From: Salminus brasiliensis | Lineage: Eukaryota; Chordata; Actinopteri; Characiformes; Bryconidae | Length of the DNA: 64,000 nucleotides | NCBI RefSeq assembly: GCF_030463535.1 | Contig: NC_132900.1 | Span: 30,628,721 to 30,692,720, forward strand | Reading direction: 5' to 3' | Shown: piece by piece, positions 54,785 through 64,000 of the stretch | How positions within the stretch are numbered: position 1 is the stretch's first letter | Layout: the number at the start of each line of letters is the position of its first letter | Translations under genes and position numbers: made by a program | Notes under the pieces: model-generated | The model's input: only the letters and a program-made list of their open reading frames with translations | The model's database searches: none | What the model was told of the DNA's origin: nothing

Positions 54785-55482
54785 TCACACACAGCTCGCC
54801 TAGCCCCTGTAGAGAAGAAGTACTGCCAATAGCAGTGTCATCTCTCCAATAGAATAGGACTCTCTGGAACAGATCAATAAACGTCATGACCCTATTGGCA
54901 CCATGCTGCCTAATGGGCTAGTAGAGGGGTTTACATTTACATTTACATTTATAGGATTTAGCTGACACCCTTATCCAGAGTGACTTACAAGGTTACTCAT
55001 ATTACAGAGGAGGGCCAATGTAGTGTTAAGAGTCTTGCCCAAGGACTCTTATTGGTGTAGCGCAGCATAGTCACCCAGACTGGGAATCAAACCCCAGTCT
55101 CCCACATGGTGTGGTAGCTCTGTGGCAGGTAGTGGTGTTATCTGTTACGCCTCTGTATCTGTAAAGCCCCCCAGCATTGAGGAGCTATGGAGCAGTGGAA
55201 GAACTGTGCTCTCTGGAATGATGGATGGTGGTGGAGCTTCATCCAGTACATTTGAGATGTGAGGTGGTGGGGTGGTGATCATCATCCAACATCCTGACCT
55301 CACTAACTAACACTAGCTCTTGTTGCTGAGTGCATTCAAATCCTCACAGCAATGTTCCAGCCTCCAAATTTTAGTAGAAAGCCTTCTTCGCTGAACAGTA
55401 GAAACAGTTATTCCAACACCCTTGATTTCAGAAGAAACAATGAATTAGCAGGTGTCCCAATACTTTTGTCTTTACAGTAGCC
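54785..55482 (-). mobile_element. Tc1-type MITE (family M), copy o, carrying an insertion
   Basis: The reverse-oriented MITE runs from CTAGCCCCTGTAGAGAAG to CCCAATACTTTTGTCTTTAC. Its CTAGTAGAGGGGT..GTAAAGCCCC block is split by the repeat at 54930-55152. Confidence 0.88.
54930..55152 (-). mobile_element. SINE (family C) with CATTTAGC core, nested in a MITE
   Basis: (TTTACA)n, TAGGATTTAGCTGACACCCT, then the tRNA-like head in reverse (GGGAATCAAACCCCAGTCTC, TGTGGTAGCTCTGTGGCAGG, TATCTGTTACGCC). The single unit links the CATTTAGC core with the tRNA head, so the two are parts of one SINE. Confidence 0.75.
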
Positions 55483-55754
55483 GTGCTCTTATTAATCACA
55501 GTTTATCATATCATAATATTTTAAACAGCAAACTTCTTGATTCCATCGAAATACACTTGGCCTCATTCTCCAGAATCTTCCCAAGAATGTTCTTCAGTGG
55601 GTTCTTGAGAACGTCCTGTAGAAGGTTATGGTCAGATTGATGATGATGATGATGTGTTTGGAAGAGCAGGCTTAATTATCTTCTGATTATTTGATGCCAT
55701 CATGCACCAGTGGGTGGGGAAAAATAATATTAACCAATGACACCACCACTGAGT

Positions 55755-56055
55755 AGGGGCAGTGGTGGCTCAGCGGTTAGAGCGCCGGGATATCGATAAC
55801 AGGGTTGTGGGTTCGATTCCCGGGCTCGGCAAGCTGCCACTGTTGGGCCCTTGAGCAAGGCCCTTTACCCTCTCTGCTCCCCGGGCGCTAGAGTTGGCTG
55901 CCCACCGCTCTGGGTGTGTGTGTGTGTACTCACTGCCCCTAACACATGTGTGTGTGTGAGTGTGTGTTCACTACCAGATGGGTTAAATGCGGAGGACACA
56001 TTTCGCTGTACAGTGTACAGTGACAAATACGTGCACCTTTACCTTTACCTTTTAC
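55755..56055 (+). mobile_element. tRNA-derived SINE (family B), full copy
   Basis: Perfect pol III boxes: A TGGCTCAGCGG (55766-55776) and B GGTTCGATTCC (55810-55820). The body has GGGCCCTTGAGCAAGGCCCT, an internal GT run and GCGGAGGACACATTTCGCTG, and the tail is (ACCTTT)n. The high match to 39206-39428 suggests a young family. Confidence 0.92.
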
Positions 56056-56164
56056 ATTTTACCTTCGCCTCTCAACCCTCCCCATCCACACCTCACCTAT
56101 TATCCAAGAAACAGGGCTCTGAAGGATTAGAGGAAACACTGATACTGTGTTTGACTCTGAAATA

Positions 56165-56445
56165 TGTTCTGCTATTCATTGATTCATTGATTCATCCATT
56201 CGAGTCAGTCACATAGTCTCTCAGCCATTCATTCATTCAACGACTTATTCCCTTACTAATTCAGATGTCTAAGAATTGACTCACTCAGACACTGAATCAG
56301 TCAGTCATTCACTTACCAGTTCTGTCACTGAATCAGTCAGTCATGTAGCCACTGACTCACTCATTCACTCATTCATTCAGTGATCCATTCACTCATTCAT
56401 TCACTCACTCAGCCACTGATTCACCCACCACTCAGTCCTTTACTA
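56165..56445. repeat. Degenerate (ATTC/ACTC)n tetranucleotide repeat
   Basis: Recurring CATTCATTCACTCACT-type units. Confidence 0.85.
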
Positions 56446-56748
56446 ATCCAGTCATGGAATATCTTGCTATCTTGCTTGGCCTTCTGGTGGTCCAGGTGTG
56501 TGTGTGTGTGTGTGTGTGGAGTAATTCCCGTTCACCTGTGCTTGGAGCTGATTGACTGTTTGGATGCTGTCCAGCTCTGCTGCTGGAGTGTCCAGATGTA
56601 GCTGCAGGTTGGCCGGCTGGCTCAGAGGAGGCTCTTAGACATTCAGCAGATGTTCTGAGATGAAGATACAGATCAGACAGCAGATGAAAGGATGCTGCTC
56701 AAATTATTTGCGGCATCGTCAGGCAGGGGATTGCTTAATTTGAAATTT

Positions 56749-56750
<2 letters not shown>

Positions 56751-56811
<61 letters not shown>
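56751..56811. repeat. (GT)n microsatellite
   Basis: About 30 perfect GT units. A shorter run lies at 56497-56518. Confidence 0.97.
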
Positions 56812-56812
<1 letters not shown>

Positions 56813-57311
56813 TCAAATCGTCAGCAGTGTTTTAGTTTCACTTTTCGGACAGTTTAAACTTTTTTTCTAGAATCAACACTTTTTTTAGAGTAGGAATAAT
56901 AATACTTAATAATAATAATTATACATAATAATAATTTAAATAAATAAAAAAACATTTTATTTGAGCACAAAATCATTTCAGTTGAGTGAACGGCGGACCA
57001 CCACTGCAAAATATATGCAGCGGAAATGATATATTATTGATATATAACGAGTCAAGACTGTGATGTAACAGTTTGAGGGTTTTCGAATTGGCTCGTTTTA
57101 CAGCTCTGCTCTGGATGTTCTTCTTGTCGCTTCCATGCACTAAAACTCTCCGATAAATACAGAGTTTAGCATTCTAGAGCCCCTTTAATAAAATCTGAGT
57201 AGTACTTGGGTCAGAGTAGTACCCTCAGGGCCTATAGCGTACACTTAACACTTAACACACCCTCCTACCCCTGTTACCTGTCTAATGACCATGTTAAAAC
57301 CTAAATGGACT

Positions 57312-57482
57312 CAATCTGCCACTATTAACTAATATCACCACTATTAACAATCTGACACTATTAATATCACCACTATTAACTAATATCACCACTATTAACA
57401 ACCTGCCACTATTAATATCACCACTATTAACTAATATCACCACTATTAACTATCTGCCACTATTAATATCTCCACTATTAAC
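57312..57482. repeat. Tandem repeat built on CCACTATTAAC
   Basis: CCACTATTAACTAATAT and CACTATTAATATCACC units repeat about ten times in two alternating forms. Confidence 0.9.
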
Positions 57483-57539
57483 AAAAATCTGTTGTATGTG
57501 GTTTGGTAACTTGTATCAATAATTTATTAATAGTTCTGA

Positions 57540-57785
57540 TCAGAGGAGGACGGGTCGGGTCCCCCTTGTGAGTCTTGGTTCCTCCCAAGGTTTCTTCCTC
57601 CAGCTCTGAGGGAGGTTCTCCTTGCCACTGTCGCCGTTGGGGCTCACTGGGGGTCTTTGATCCTTCATGTCTTGCGTTATTTCTTTCTTTTTTGTCTTTT
57701 ACTAATTACTAATTATGTGAAGCTGCTTTTTGACGACAACAGTTGTAAAAGGCTACACAAATAAATTTGACTTGATTTGACTGAA
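57540..57785 (+). mobile_element. LINE-like 3' end
   Basis: GGTTCCTCCCAAGGTTTCTT, CTTGCCACTGTCGCC, GTGAAGCTGCTTTTTGACGA and GCTACACAAATAAATTTGAC, then a (TTGATTTGAC) tail. This 3' end is widespread in fish genomes. Confidence 0.6.
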
Positions 57786-58574
57786 CCATAGTGTGCACTC
57801 GAGAGCAGCCTGTTATGGCCTGGGAATGGGGCTTTCCCGTACCTTCTTCCTGACTCTAGCTTGAAAATGTTGGGCCGTGTTTTTTTTTTCTACCCTTAAG
57901 ACTCTAAGATGGTTTCCTTTTTTAAATGGAAAATGCAAATTTGTGACATTTCCCCAATCTCTGGATGGGAGGTGGTGCAGAAAGCGCAGCTGATGTTCTT
58001 TTTAAAAAACCTCGGGCAGCTCTAATGTTTCTCTTTCTCTGAGGTTTTTGACCTTTTCGGATATTTTATTCCAGTTCCCCGGCTCTTGTTTGCTTTGCTT
58101 GCCAGAAGGCGGCTGCGATGGCGGAGCGTTTCAGGAGGGGAACGTTCGTATCTCGTAGCTTTAAGCGTCTTCTTTCTCTAGGGACTGCGATTGCGGGTGG
58201 CACACTTTTACAAACACTTTTCTTATGTTTTATAATATTTTTAATAAAATTATTACACTCTGTGTTGATTCCAGTCTGTTTATTCTTCTTAAAACAAAAA
58301 AAAGAGGTACACGATTGGACCAGACCATAGAAATACATATAAATGAGTGTGTCCAGCCCCTGTCCAACTACCTGCCTAATATTGTGTCCCCCTCCCCAGG
58401 TGCCTCCCCAAAAGCATCTCTGACCCATTGAGGCCTGGAATTCACAAGAACTCTGAAGGTGTCCTGTGGTATCTGGCACCAAGACTAATGTTAGCAGCAG
58501 ATCCTTTTAAGTTTTAGTCCTGTAAGTCCTGTAAGTTGGTAAGGTGGGGCCTCCACGAGCCGTGCCTATTAATT

Positions 58575-58968
58575 TGTCACCGGTGCTGTGAGGATTTGAC
58601 CACATTCAGAGACTAGAGTGTTAGTGAGGTCAGGATGATGGATGATCACCACCCTAACTCATTCTTATAGTACTGGATGGAGCTCCACCACCATCATTCC
58701 AGAGAGCACAGTTCCTCCACTGCTCCACAGGTCCTCAATGCTGGGGGGCTCTACACCCCTCTACTAGCCCACGCCTGGCATTAGGCAGCACGTTCATCTG
58801 CTCCAGACAGTCCTATTCTATTGGCAGTACTTCTCTACAGTCACTAGACAAGCTGTTTGTGTGTGTGTGTGTGTGTATTTGCACATCTGTGTCAACAATG
58901 GGTGCAACTTCAAGTAGCTGAATGCATTCCTTATTAGAAGGTGTCCATAAATATTTGGACATATGATT
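58575..58968 (+). mobile_element. Tc1-type MITE (family M), copy p, 5' truncated
   Basis: It begins at GTGCTGTGAGGATTTGACC and keeps the 3' end AAATATTTGGACATATGATT. Confidence 0.88.
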
Positions 58969-60046
58969 TATTTGGCGTATCTTTTCAAAACCGAGCCGAT
59001 CGGCTTCTCCACATTGTATGCTGGTCTGTGGGAGGGCAGGGTAAACATCTTTTAGGCTTCATGGAGCGGATGAAGAGGTATATTTAGCTACACCACTGCT
59101 ACAGCAGTTCGGGTACTGATGGGGCCGGCCAACTTCAGCGTATTTGTGATGTTCCATAGATTCTCCAAACACACTCTCCTAAGAATTCACTTAGACTGCT
59201 GAGTGGTCTCCCGGGACGGGGTTAATTTAAAAGCCCCGCTGTGTGTGTATATGTGTGTGAGTATAGGAAATCCAGTCTAAATTCATCAGCAAACACGGGA
59301 AAGAAGACCTCGCCATTCAATAATTCAGTCCCTCTTTCCCTCCCAGAGAGCCTCATGAAGCTTCGCCTTTAAACATACCTGCCCCATTTTTGTTTTTTTA
59401 GCTGATCACCACAGGAACACAGGATTCTTTTTGCCTTCCTGTCTCCAATCCAGACCAGGGGGGCAGTTTTAACTTCAGGCCCAGTACAGGGGAAGTCTAA
59501 ACACTCCACCGTTTAGTTTGGCTCATCCCCCCCCCTCCTCCTTCATTCCTATGGCATTTCGCTAAAGGCATTTCACTCTGTGTCCTAGAGCGTGTGTCCT
59601 TCCTCTCTCAATAGAGCTATCCAGCTCCTTTGAGCATGTCCCGGACACTCTGGGCCGTTCTTTTATGCACGTTAGGCTCCTTGTCTTTCTCAATGTCAGC
59701 TTGGCTTTCACAAAAGAACAAGGCCTGACGTCTCGGAGTTACATAAGCAGGGCCACTCGCTGAGTAATGCGTTTAGAAGGGTCTCCCGCGTGTCTAAAAT
59801 CCTCAGTAGGACCATTTAGCTGAGAGTTGTTATAGAATTATTAATGTTGAGCGTGTGAAATCTGATCTGTGGTCAGTAGGGCTGCAGCCATGAAGTGGAA
59901 TAAGGTCGATTAGGCGTCAACAGAGAGCCGAAAAGTTCTATGGAAAAAAGTCTGATGCATTATTTACTTAAAGAAATGTGCTTATGAATGCACTCTCTTG
60001 ACAGTCTCTTGTTGACAGATTGCAGTATGCTGCAGGAAGCATAGGG

Positions 60047-60114
60047 GGCTATATATATATATATACACACTTATACTTTTTTTCCCTGTGTGTGTATATG
60101 TATGTATGTGTGTT

Positions 60115-60199
<85 letters not shown>

Positions 60200-60200
60200 C
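60047..60200. repeat. (TA)n then poly(T)
   Basis: A first TA run at 60047-60064, then TA of about 27 units at 60118-60171 followed by about 28 T. Confidence 0.95.
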
Positions 60201-60889
60201 CTTACTGTTGTAATTTCTCAAAATAGTACTGCAGTTTCCGGGTTTTACCAGTGGGTTGATTTTACGGTTACGTGGCTTCTGTTAAATTTCTTTCAACCTT
60301 GTTTTAAAAACTGAAAAATGACCCAAAATATTCAACGTTCAGTTTGCTCACATGGTGACAAAGTGAACACTGCACAGTTTTAAATGAATGATTACATACA
60401 TGTTAAACTCGTAAATAAAATTTAACGGTTAAAATAAAAAATTAAAATGTTAAAGACTGCTATTCATATTAAACTTGAGTTTAACATTAGTTTTAACACC
60501 CAGCCATTAAAAATAATGGAAAATGTGAACATGGCTTAAATCATAAATTCAGAACTTGAGGGAATTTTCATTTAAACTGGTCTAGATTCACATTTTGTCT
60601 GTTCTCAGACCTACACGTCTTTCGCTGAAGGTGAGGGCGGAGTGTTTGTCAGTAACACAAGTGTTACAGATACTGCAAGGTGGCTCGAGATGAGACTCTG
60701 TGAGTACAACAGACTTGGCGACAGTAATTAAGTGATGATTTTAACAAATAGCCGATTTTTTTTTTTCCCGTGGCAAATTATCGCATTTCTTACATACATT
60801 TGTATTTCTATGTGGCTTACTTTATTTTTGCAGTTCGCAAATTAAATAAATGTACTAATAATTAGGGCTGAGCGATATGGTACAAACCC

Positions 60890-61052
60890 TACATCATCAC
60901 CCCAACACACCCTTAAAGTGCTAGATGGAGCTCCACCACCATCACTCCAGAGAACACAGTTCTTCCACTGCTCCACAGCTCCTCAATGCTGGGGGCTTTA
61001 CACCCCTCTACTAGCCCACGCCTGGAATTAGGCAGCATGTTTATCTGCTCCA
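60890..61052 (+). mobile_element. Tc1-type MITE (family M), internal block only, copy q
   Basis: From CATCATCACCCC to TATCTGCTCCAGAGAG, the same limits as copy m at 50672-50862. Confidence 0.85.
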
Positions 61053-61528
61053 GAGAGCTTGTGCATTTTTCCATTTGAATGGTTCTTTGGATTTGGATCT
61101 GTAGCCTTTACTAAAGAATCTCTGAAGAATCCCTTTTCTAAAAGCTGTAGAACCACAATTCTTTTATGAAGTATATTTAGCACCGGTGCCTTATAGGACA
61201 TCACTGAGCCCCCACAAATGGGCCGACCATGTGGAAAACGATGACTGGGTTCCTAATGGCCCCCCAGTTTCTATCACCCACTTCACAAACCGCGTCAAAG
61301 ACAGTGGACCTGAGCAGAAAGACGTCTAACGAGAACAGTGCGCTGAGAACCGAAATGAAGTTTTGTGGATGCCTGACATGCGCCCCCCTCTTAAGGCCTA
61401 CAGAAGCACCAGGGGGCGGATGGGTGAAGCGAAGAGGTCATGACTGCCCCCTGCACCTTCATTGTCTTTTGTACAGGCCCGGAGTTGGACCCTGCTGTGC
61501 TGGCCTCCTCTCTGTTTGTTCTTTCAGC

Positions 61529-61529
<1 letters not shown>

Positions 61530-61573
<44 letters not shown>
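61530..61573. repeat. (GT)n microsatellite
   Basis: About 21 GT units. Confidence 0.96.
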
Positions 61574-61577
<4 letters not shown>

Positions 61578-61900
61578 CAGGGTTAGAAACTGCCATGTTT
61601 CCATGGAGGCCCCAGTGACTCCAACAGAGATGCCTTCCCTAAAGGAAAGGAGAGCTGCCGAGGCTGGCTAGCTACAACTAGTGTGTGTGTGGCGGGACGT
61701 GTGTGACGGTTAGCGGTTTATCTTTGCCTTTTGTTAAAGGAGTTGTGAACTGTAATGAGCTAACGAGCTAAAGCTAGGCTGACCGACAGGCGATGGGGGA
61801 AAATTATGAGGTATTTTCTCTTTAGTAAATGATGGGCAAACATGTTAGTCAGAAAGTTTATTAAATGACTATTTATTGGTTCTGGATCCAGCTATCATCA

Positions 61901-62194
61901 GCTAGAGTGGCTGCCATCTCTCTGACACCGGCTAGAGCGGCTGCCGTCTCTCTGACACCGGCTAGAGCGGCTGCCGTCTCTCCGACACCATCTAGAGCGG
62001 CTGCCGTCTCTCCGACACCGGCTAGAGCGGCTGCCGTCTCTCCGACACCTGCTAGAGCGGCTGCCGTCTCTCCGACACCATCTAGAGCGGCTGCCGTCTC
62101 TCCGACACCGGCTAGAGCGGCTGCCGTCTCTCCGACACCGGCTAGAGCGGCTGCCGTCTCTCCGACACCGGCTAGAGCGGCTGCCGTCTCTCCG
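61901..62194. repeat. 30-bp minisatellite, ten units
   Basis: Units start every 30 bp from 61901 to 62171 with GCTAGAGCGGCTGCCGTCTC followed by TCCGACACCG. Because 30 is divisible by 3, four of the six frames stay open across it, so the repeat-peptide ORF at 61865-62245 is no evidence for a gene. Confidence 0.97.
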
Positions 62195-62705
62195 GAAAGT
62201 TATGCTAGTTGGTGGCTAAAAGCTGTAGCTATATTAGCCTTTTAGCTCAAAAATAAAAAATGCTTGTTAACTTCAGACGTTAAACATGGCTCGAATGATT
62301 AGACCAGCATTTAAGATCTTTTTATTTTTGGACACTTGCTTCCAAACCTGACACCAGCTTTATCAGCGTTAGTCAGACGGATGCTCCTTCTTGGGCTGTT
62401 TGCCGCAGGAGCTTCATACTGGTATGACAGTACAGCAGCTTGCGTTCCAGCAGAGGCCCACATGTTTATTAATGGCAGATTAGGGGCAGAGTAATCAGGT
62501 CATTCACCAGAACCAAAAGGCTTTGCACTGCTGCTTCCAGAGTCGTCAGACGTGCTTTCATTCTTCAGGAGAGCCAGTCTGCAGCACAATAGGATTACAG
62601 TCAGAGTCTGGAGGAATGCAGGTTCTGATTAGGTCTATGGAGCATCACATAACCAGCTTAGGATGGCTTTGCTTTGAGTGGCTGCGATGAAGATAGGAAA
62701 GACAT

Positions 62706-62765
62706 GTCCCATCGCATGTCCCATCGCATGTCCCATCACATGTCCCATCGCATGTCCCATCGCAG
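62706..62765. repeat. 12-bp tandem repeat CATGTCCCATCG, five units
   Basis: One unit reads CATCA in place of CATCG; the others are exact. Confidence 0.95.
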
Positions 62766-62919
62766 TACAGTTCCAGAGAGGCAATGAAAGTCTGCTGAAG
62801 GTGCCATATAATGCCCCATTTATTGAAGATTTAAGACCCTGTTGATCATGTTATTGATCAATGTGTGTCCAAACTTTTGACTGGTCATTCATGTGTTTTA
62901 CAGGTTGGCATTTTATATA

Positions 62920-62922
<3 letters not shown>

Positions 62923-62957
<35 letters not shown>
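62923..62957. repeat. (GT)n microsatellite
   Basis: About 17 GT units. Confidence 0.95.
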
Positions 62958-62958
<1 letters not shown>

Positions 62959-63324
62959 GAGTAAGAGAGAGGTCATGAGGATCTATGCATTAATAGGATT
63001 TGCCCTGTTTTGAGAGACTGCGTTCTTATGAGGATCAAGTGTGGGTGTGGGTATAAGATGGAGACAGAGTCTGCGGGGCACATGTTTGGACTCTGCAGTC
63101 TTATGACATTCTCTAAATTTGGAAGTGTGATCTCTGCAGCTGGTTTAAATCCATACTGCAGAGCTTCGGCTCGCTTTGCTCCAAAACCGCCGGATTGCAG
63201 CAAACAATGAAGAGGTAAACATGTGTTTTAAAGGCGTAGTTTAACAGAGTCCAACACGGACACGTTTCCCTCCTTACCCCAAATGTAGTCCACCAACCAG
63301 ACAAAGTTAGCTTTTTTTTAGTTG

Positions 63325-64000
63325 ATCACTGGAGATAATGAAGGTAATGGAGGTAATGGAGATAATGAAGGTATAGGCCTTCTATAGGCTCTGTTTTCAG
63401 AGTGCCTGTAGGTCTTGGTGGATTGGGTGGAGGAAGGAAGAGGTAGATGATGGATATATAGATTGTGGTGTATACATGTGTGGATGGATGGTTTAATGGT
63501 ACAGTGAAGGATGGATCATTTGGTGGGAATATACAGATTATTGTGCAGATGGATGGATGGTTGGATGAGGAGGGGTGGATGGATGGGTGGATGGGTAGAT
63601 GAGTGTAATGTACAGATGGTTTTATATATGATTGGATGGGTATACTGATGGATGGATGGGTGATTGTGGATGGAGGGATGGTTATATATATGGATGGATG
63701 GTTGGATGGGTGTAATATACACATGGCTGTTTATATGAATGGATGGGTATACTGCTGGATGGATGGTTGGATGAGTATACTAATGGATGGATGGATGAAT
63801 GGATAGTTGGATAATTGTGGATGAAGGGATGGCTATATATATGGATGGTAGTATGAGTGTGGGTGGATGGGTGGGTGGGTAGAATATACAAGTGGTTGGA
63901 TGGATGGGTATACTAATGGATGGATGGTTGGATGAGTATACTGATGGATGAATAGATGCAAGGATAGATAGTTGGATGATTGTGGGTGGAGGGTTGGTTA
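63325..64000. repeat. GGAT-rich minisatellite with higher-order structure, runs off the window
   Basis: TGGATGGATGG units are organised in longer repeats marked by GGGTATACTGATGGATGG, GATTGTGGATGGAGGG and GGTTATATATATGGATGG, spaced about 110-165 bp apart. Confidence 0.9.

Larger units (their letters stand above)
41762..64000 (+). other. PPM1L intron 1 (5' part), repeat-rich, no other gene recognised
   Basis: The exon following GGG-GAG (ACT-GCG..-like start in other species) was not found up to the end of the window. All long ORFs here fall in simple repeats, minisatellites or SINEs. Unlisted stretches such as 41800-42790, 44910-45650, 47792-48700, 51640-53310 and 59000-60045 hold nothing I can name. 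Confidence 0.7.

Noticed and set aside
58118-58482. ORFs of 70 and 138 codons on opposite strands
   Set aside because: No conserved domain, AT-rich, no splice or poly(A) context.
60118-60200. TA-rich tract as an origin or matrix site
   Set aside because: A simple TA/T microsatellite with no other supporting signal.
61865-62245. ORF with decapeptide repeats ARAAAVSPTP
   Set aside because: It is a 30-bp minisatellite whose period keeps several frames open; there is no splice or homology support.

Overview
This is a window of a teleost fish nuclear genome. The evidence is spliced vertebrate genes with GT-AG introns, fish-type repeats (tRNA-derived SINEs, L2/Rex1-like LINE ends, Tc1-type MITEs, a piggyBac) and many long GT, AT and GATA-like microsatellites. 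An ostariophysan (characin or catfish relative) is a guess from the repeats only. No bacterial, CRISPR or phage features are present.

Layout: (1) 729-971 (+) is the whole coding exon of SPTSSB, the small subunit of serine palmitoyltransferase, followed by a long 3'UTR to a poly(A) signal near 2792. (2) 2.8-10.2 kb is intergenic and holds MITEs, a dead Tc1 transposase piece and minisatellites. (3) 10.2-16.5 kb (+) is a C2H2 zinc-finger gene: a GC-box promoter, a non-coding exon, an exon with eight fingers, and two phase-compatible downstream exons that would add a transmembrane tail. A 171-bp tandem array built from a tRNA-derived SINE head lies in its last intron. (4) 18479-37.8 kb (-) is the complete NMD3 gene. 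I rebuilt it as 15 coding exons (1515 nt including stop, 504 aa) plus a probable non-coding first exon. (5) Intron 3 of that transcript (between coding exons 2 and 3) holds a full-length piggyBac transposase ORF (30741-32799, -). It has an intact DDD triad and a cysteine-rich domain, plus a strong 3' splice site in the same phase as NMD3 coding exon 2. (6) 37.8-41 kb is the NMD3/PPM1L intergenic region. (7) 41363-41761 (+) is coding exon 1 of PPM1L; everything to 64000 is its first intron as far as I can see, and consists of repeats.

The most interesting candidate is a host-transposon fusion. NMD3 coding exon 2 ends with two bases of a codon, and the transposase exon starts with one base after a strong acceptor. 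Splicing between them would join the NMD3 zinc-ribbon N-terminus in frame to a transposase that has no ATG of its own at its 5' end. This parallels the known primate ERCC6(CSB)-PGBD3 arrangement. Other notable points: a 1.3-kb CT/GT-type pyrimidine array sits directly against the 3' splice site of the NMD3 start-codon exon, a 24-nt C run sits at another NMD3 acceptor, and about 17 copies or pieces of one MITE family occur in 64 kb, several nested with other elements.

SPTSSB (sphingoid base synthesis) and PPM1L (known to act on ceramide transport) both touch sphingolipid metabolism; NMD3 works in 60S ribosome export. They are linked here by conserved synteny rather than by a shared pathway.
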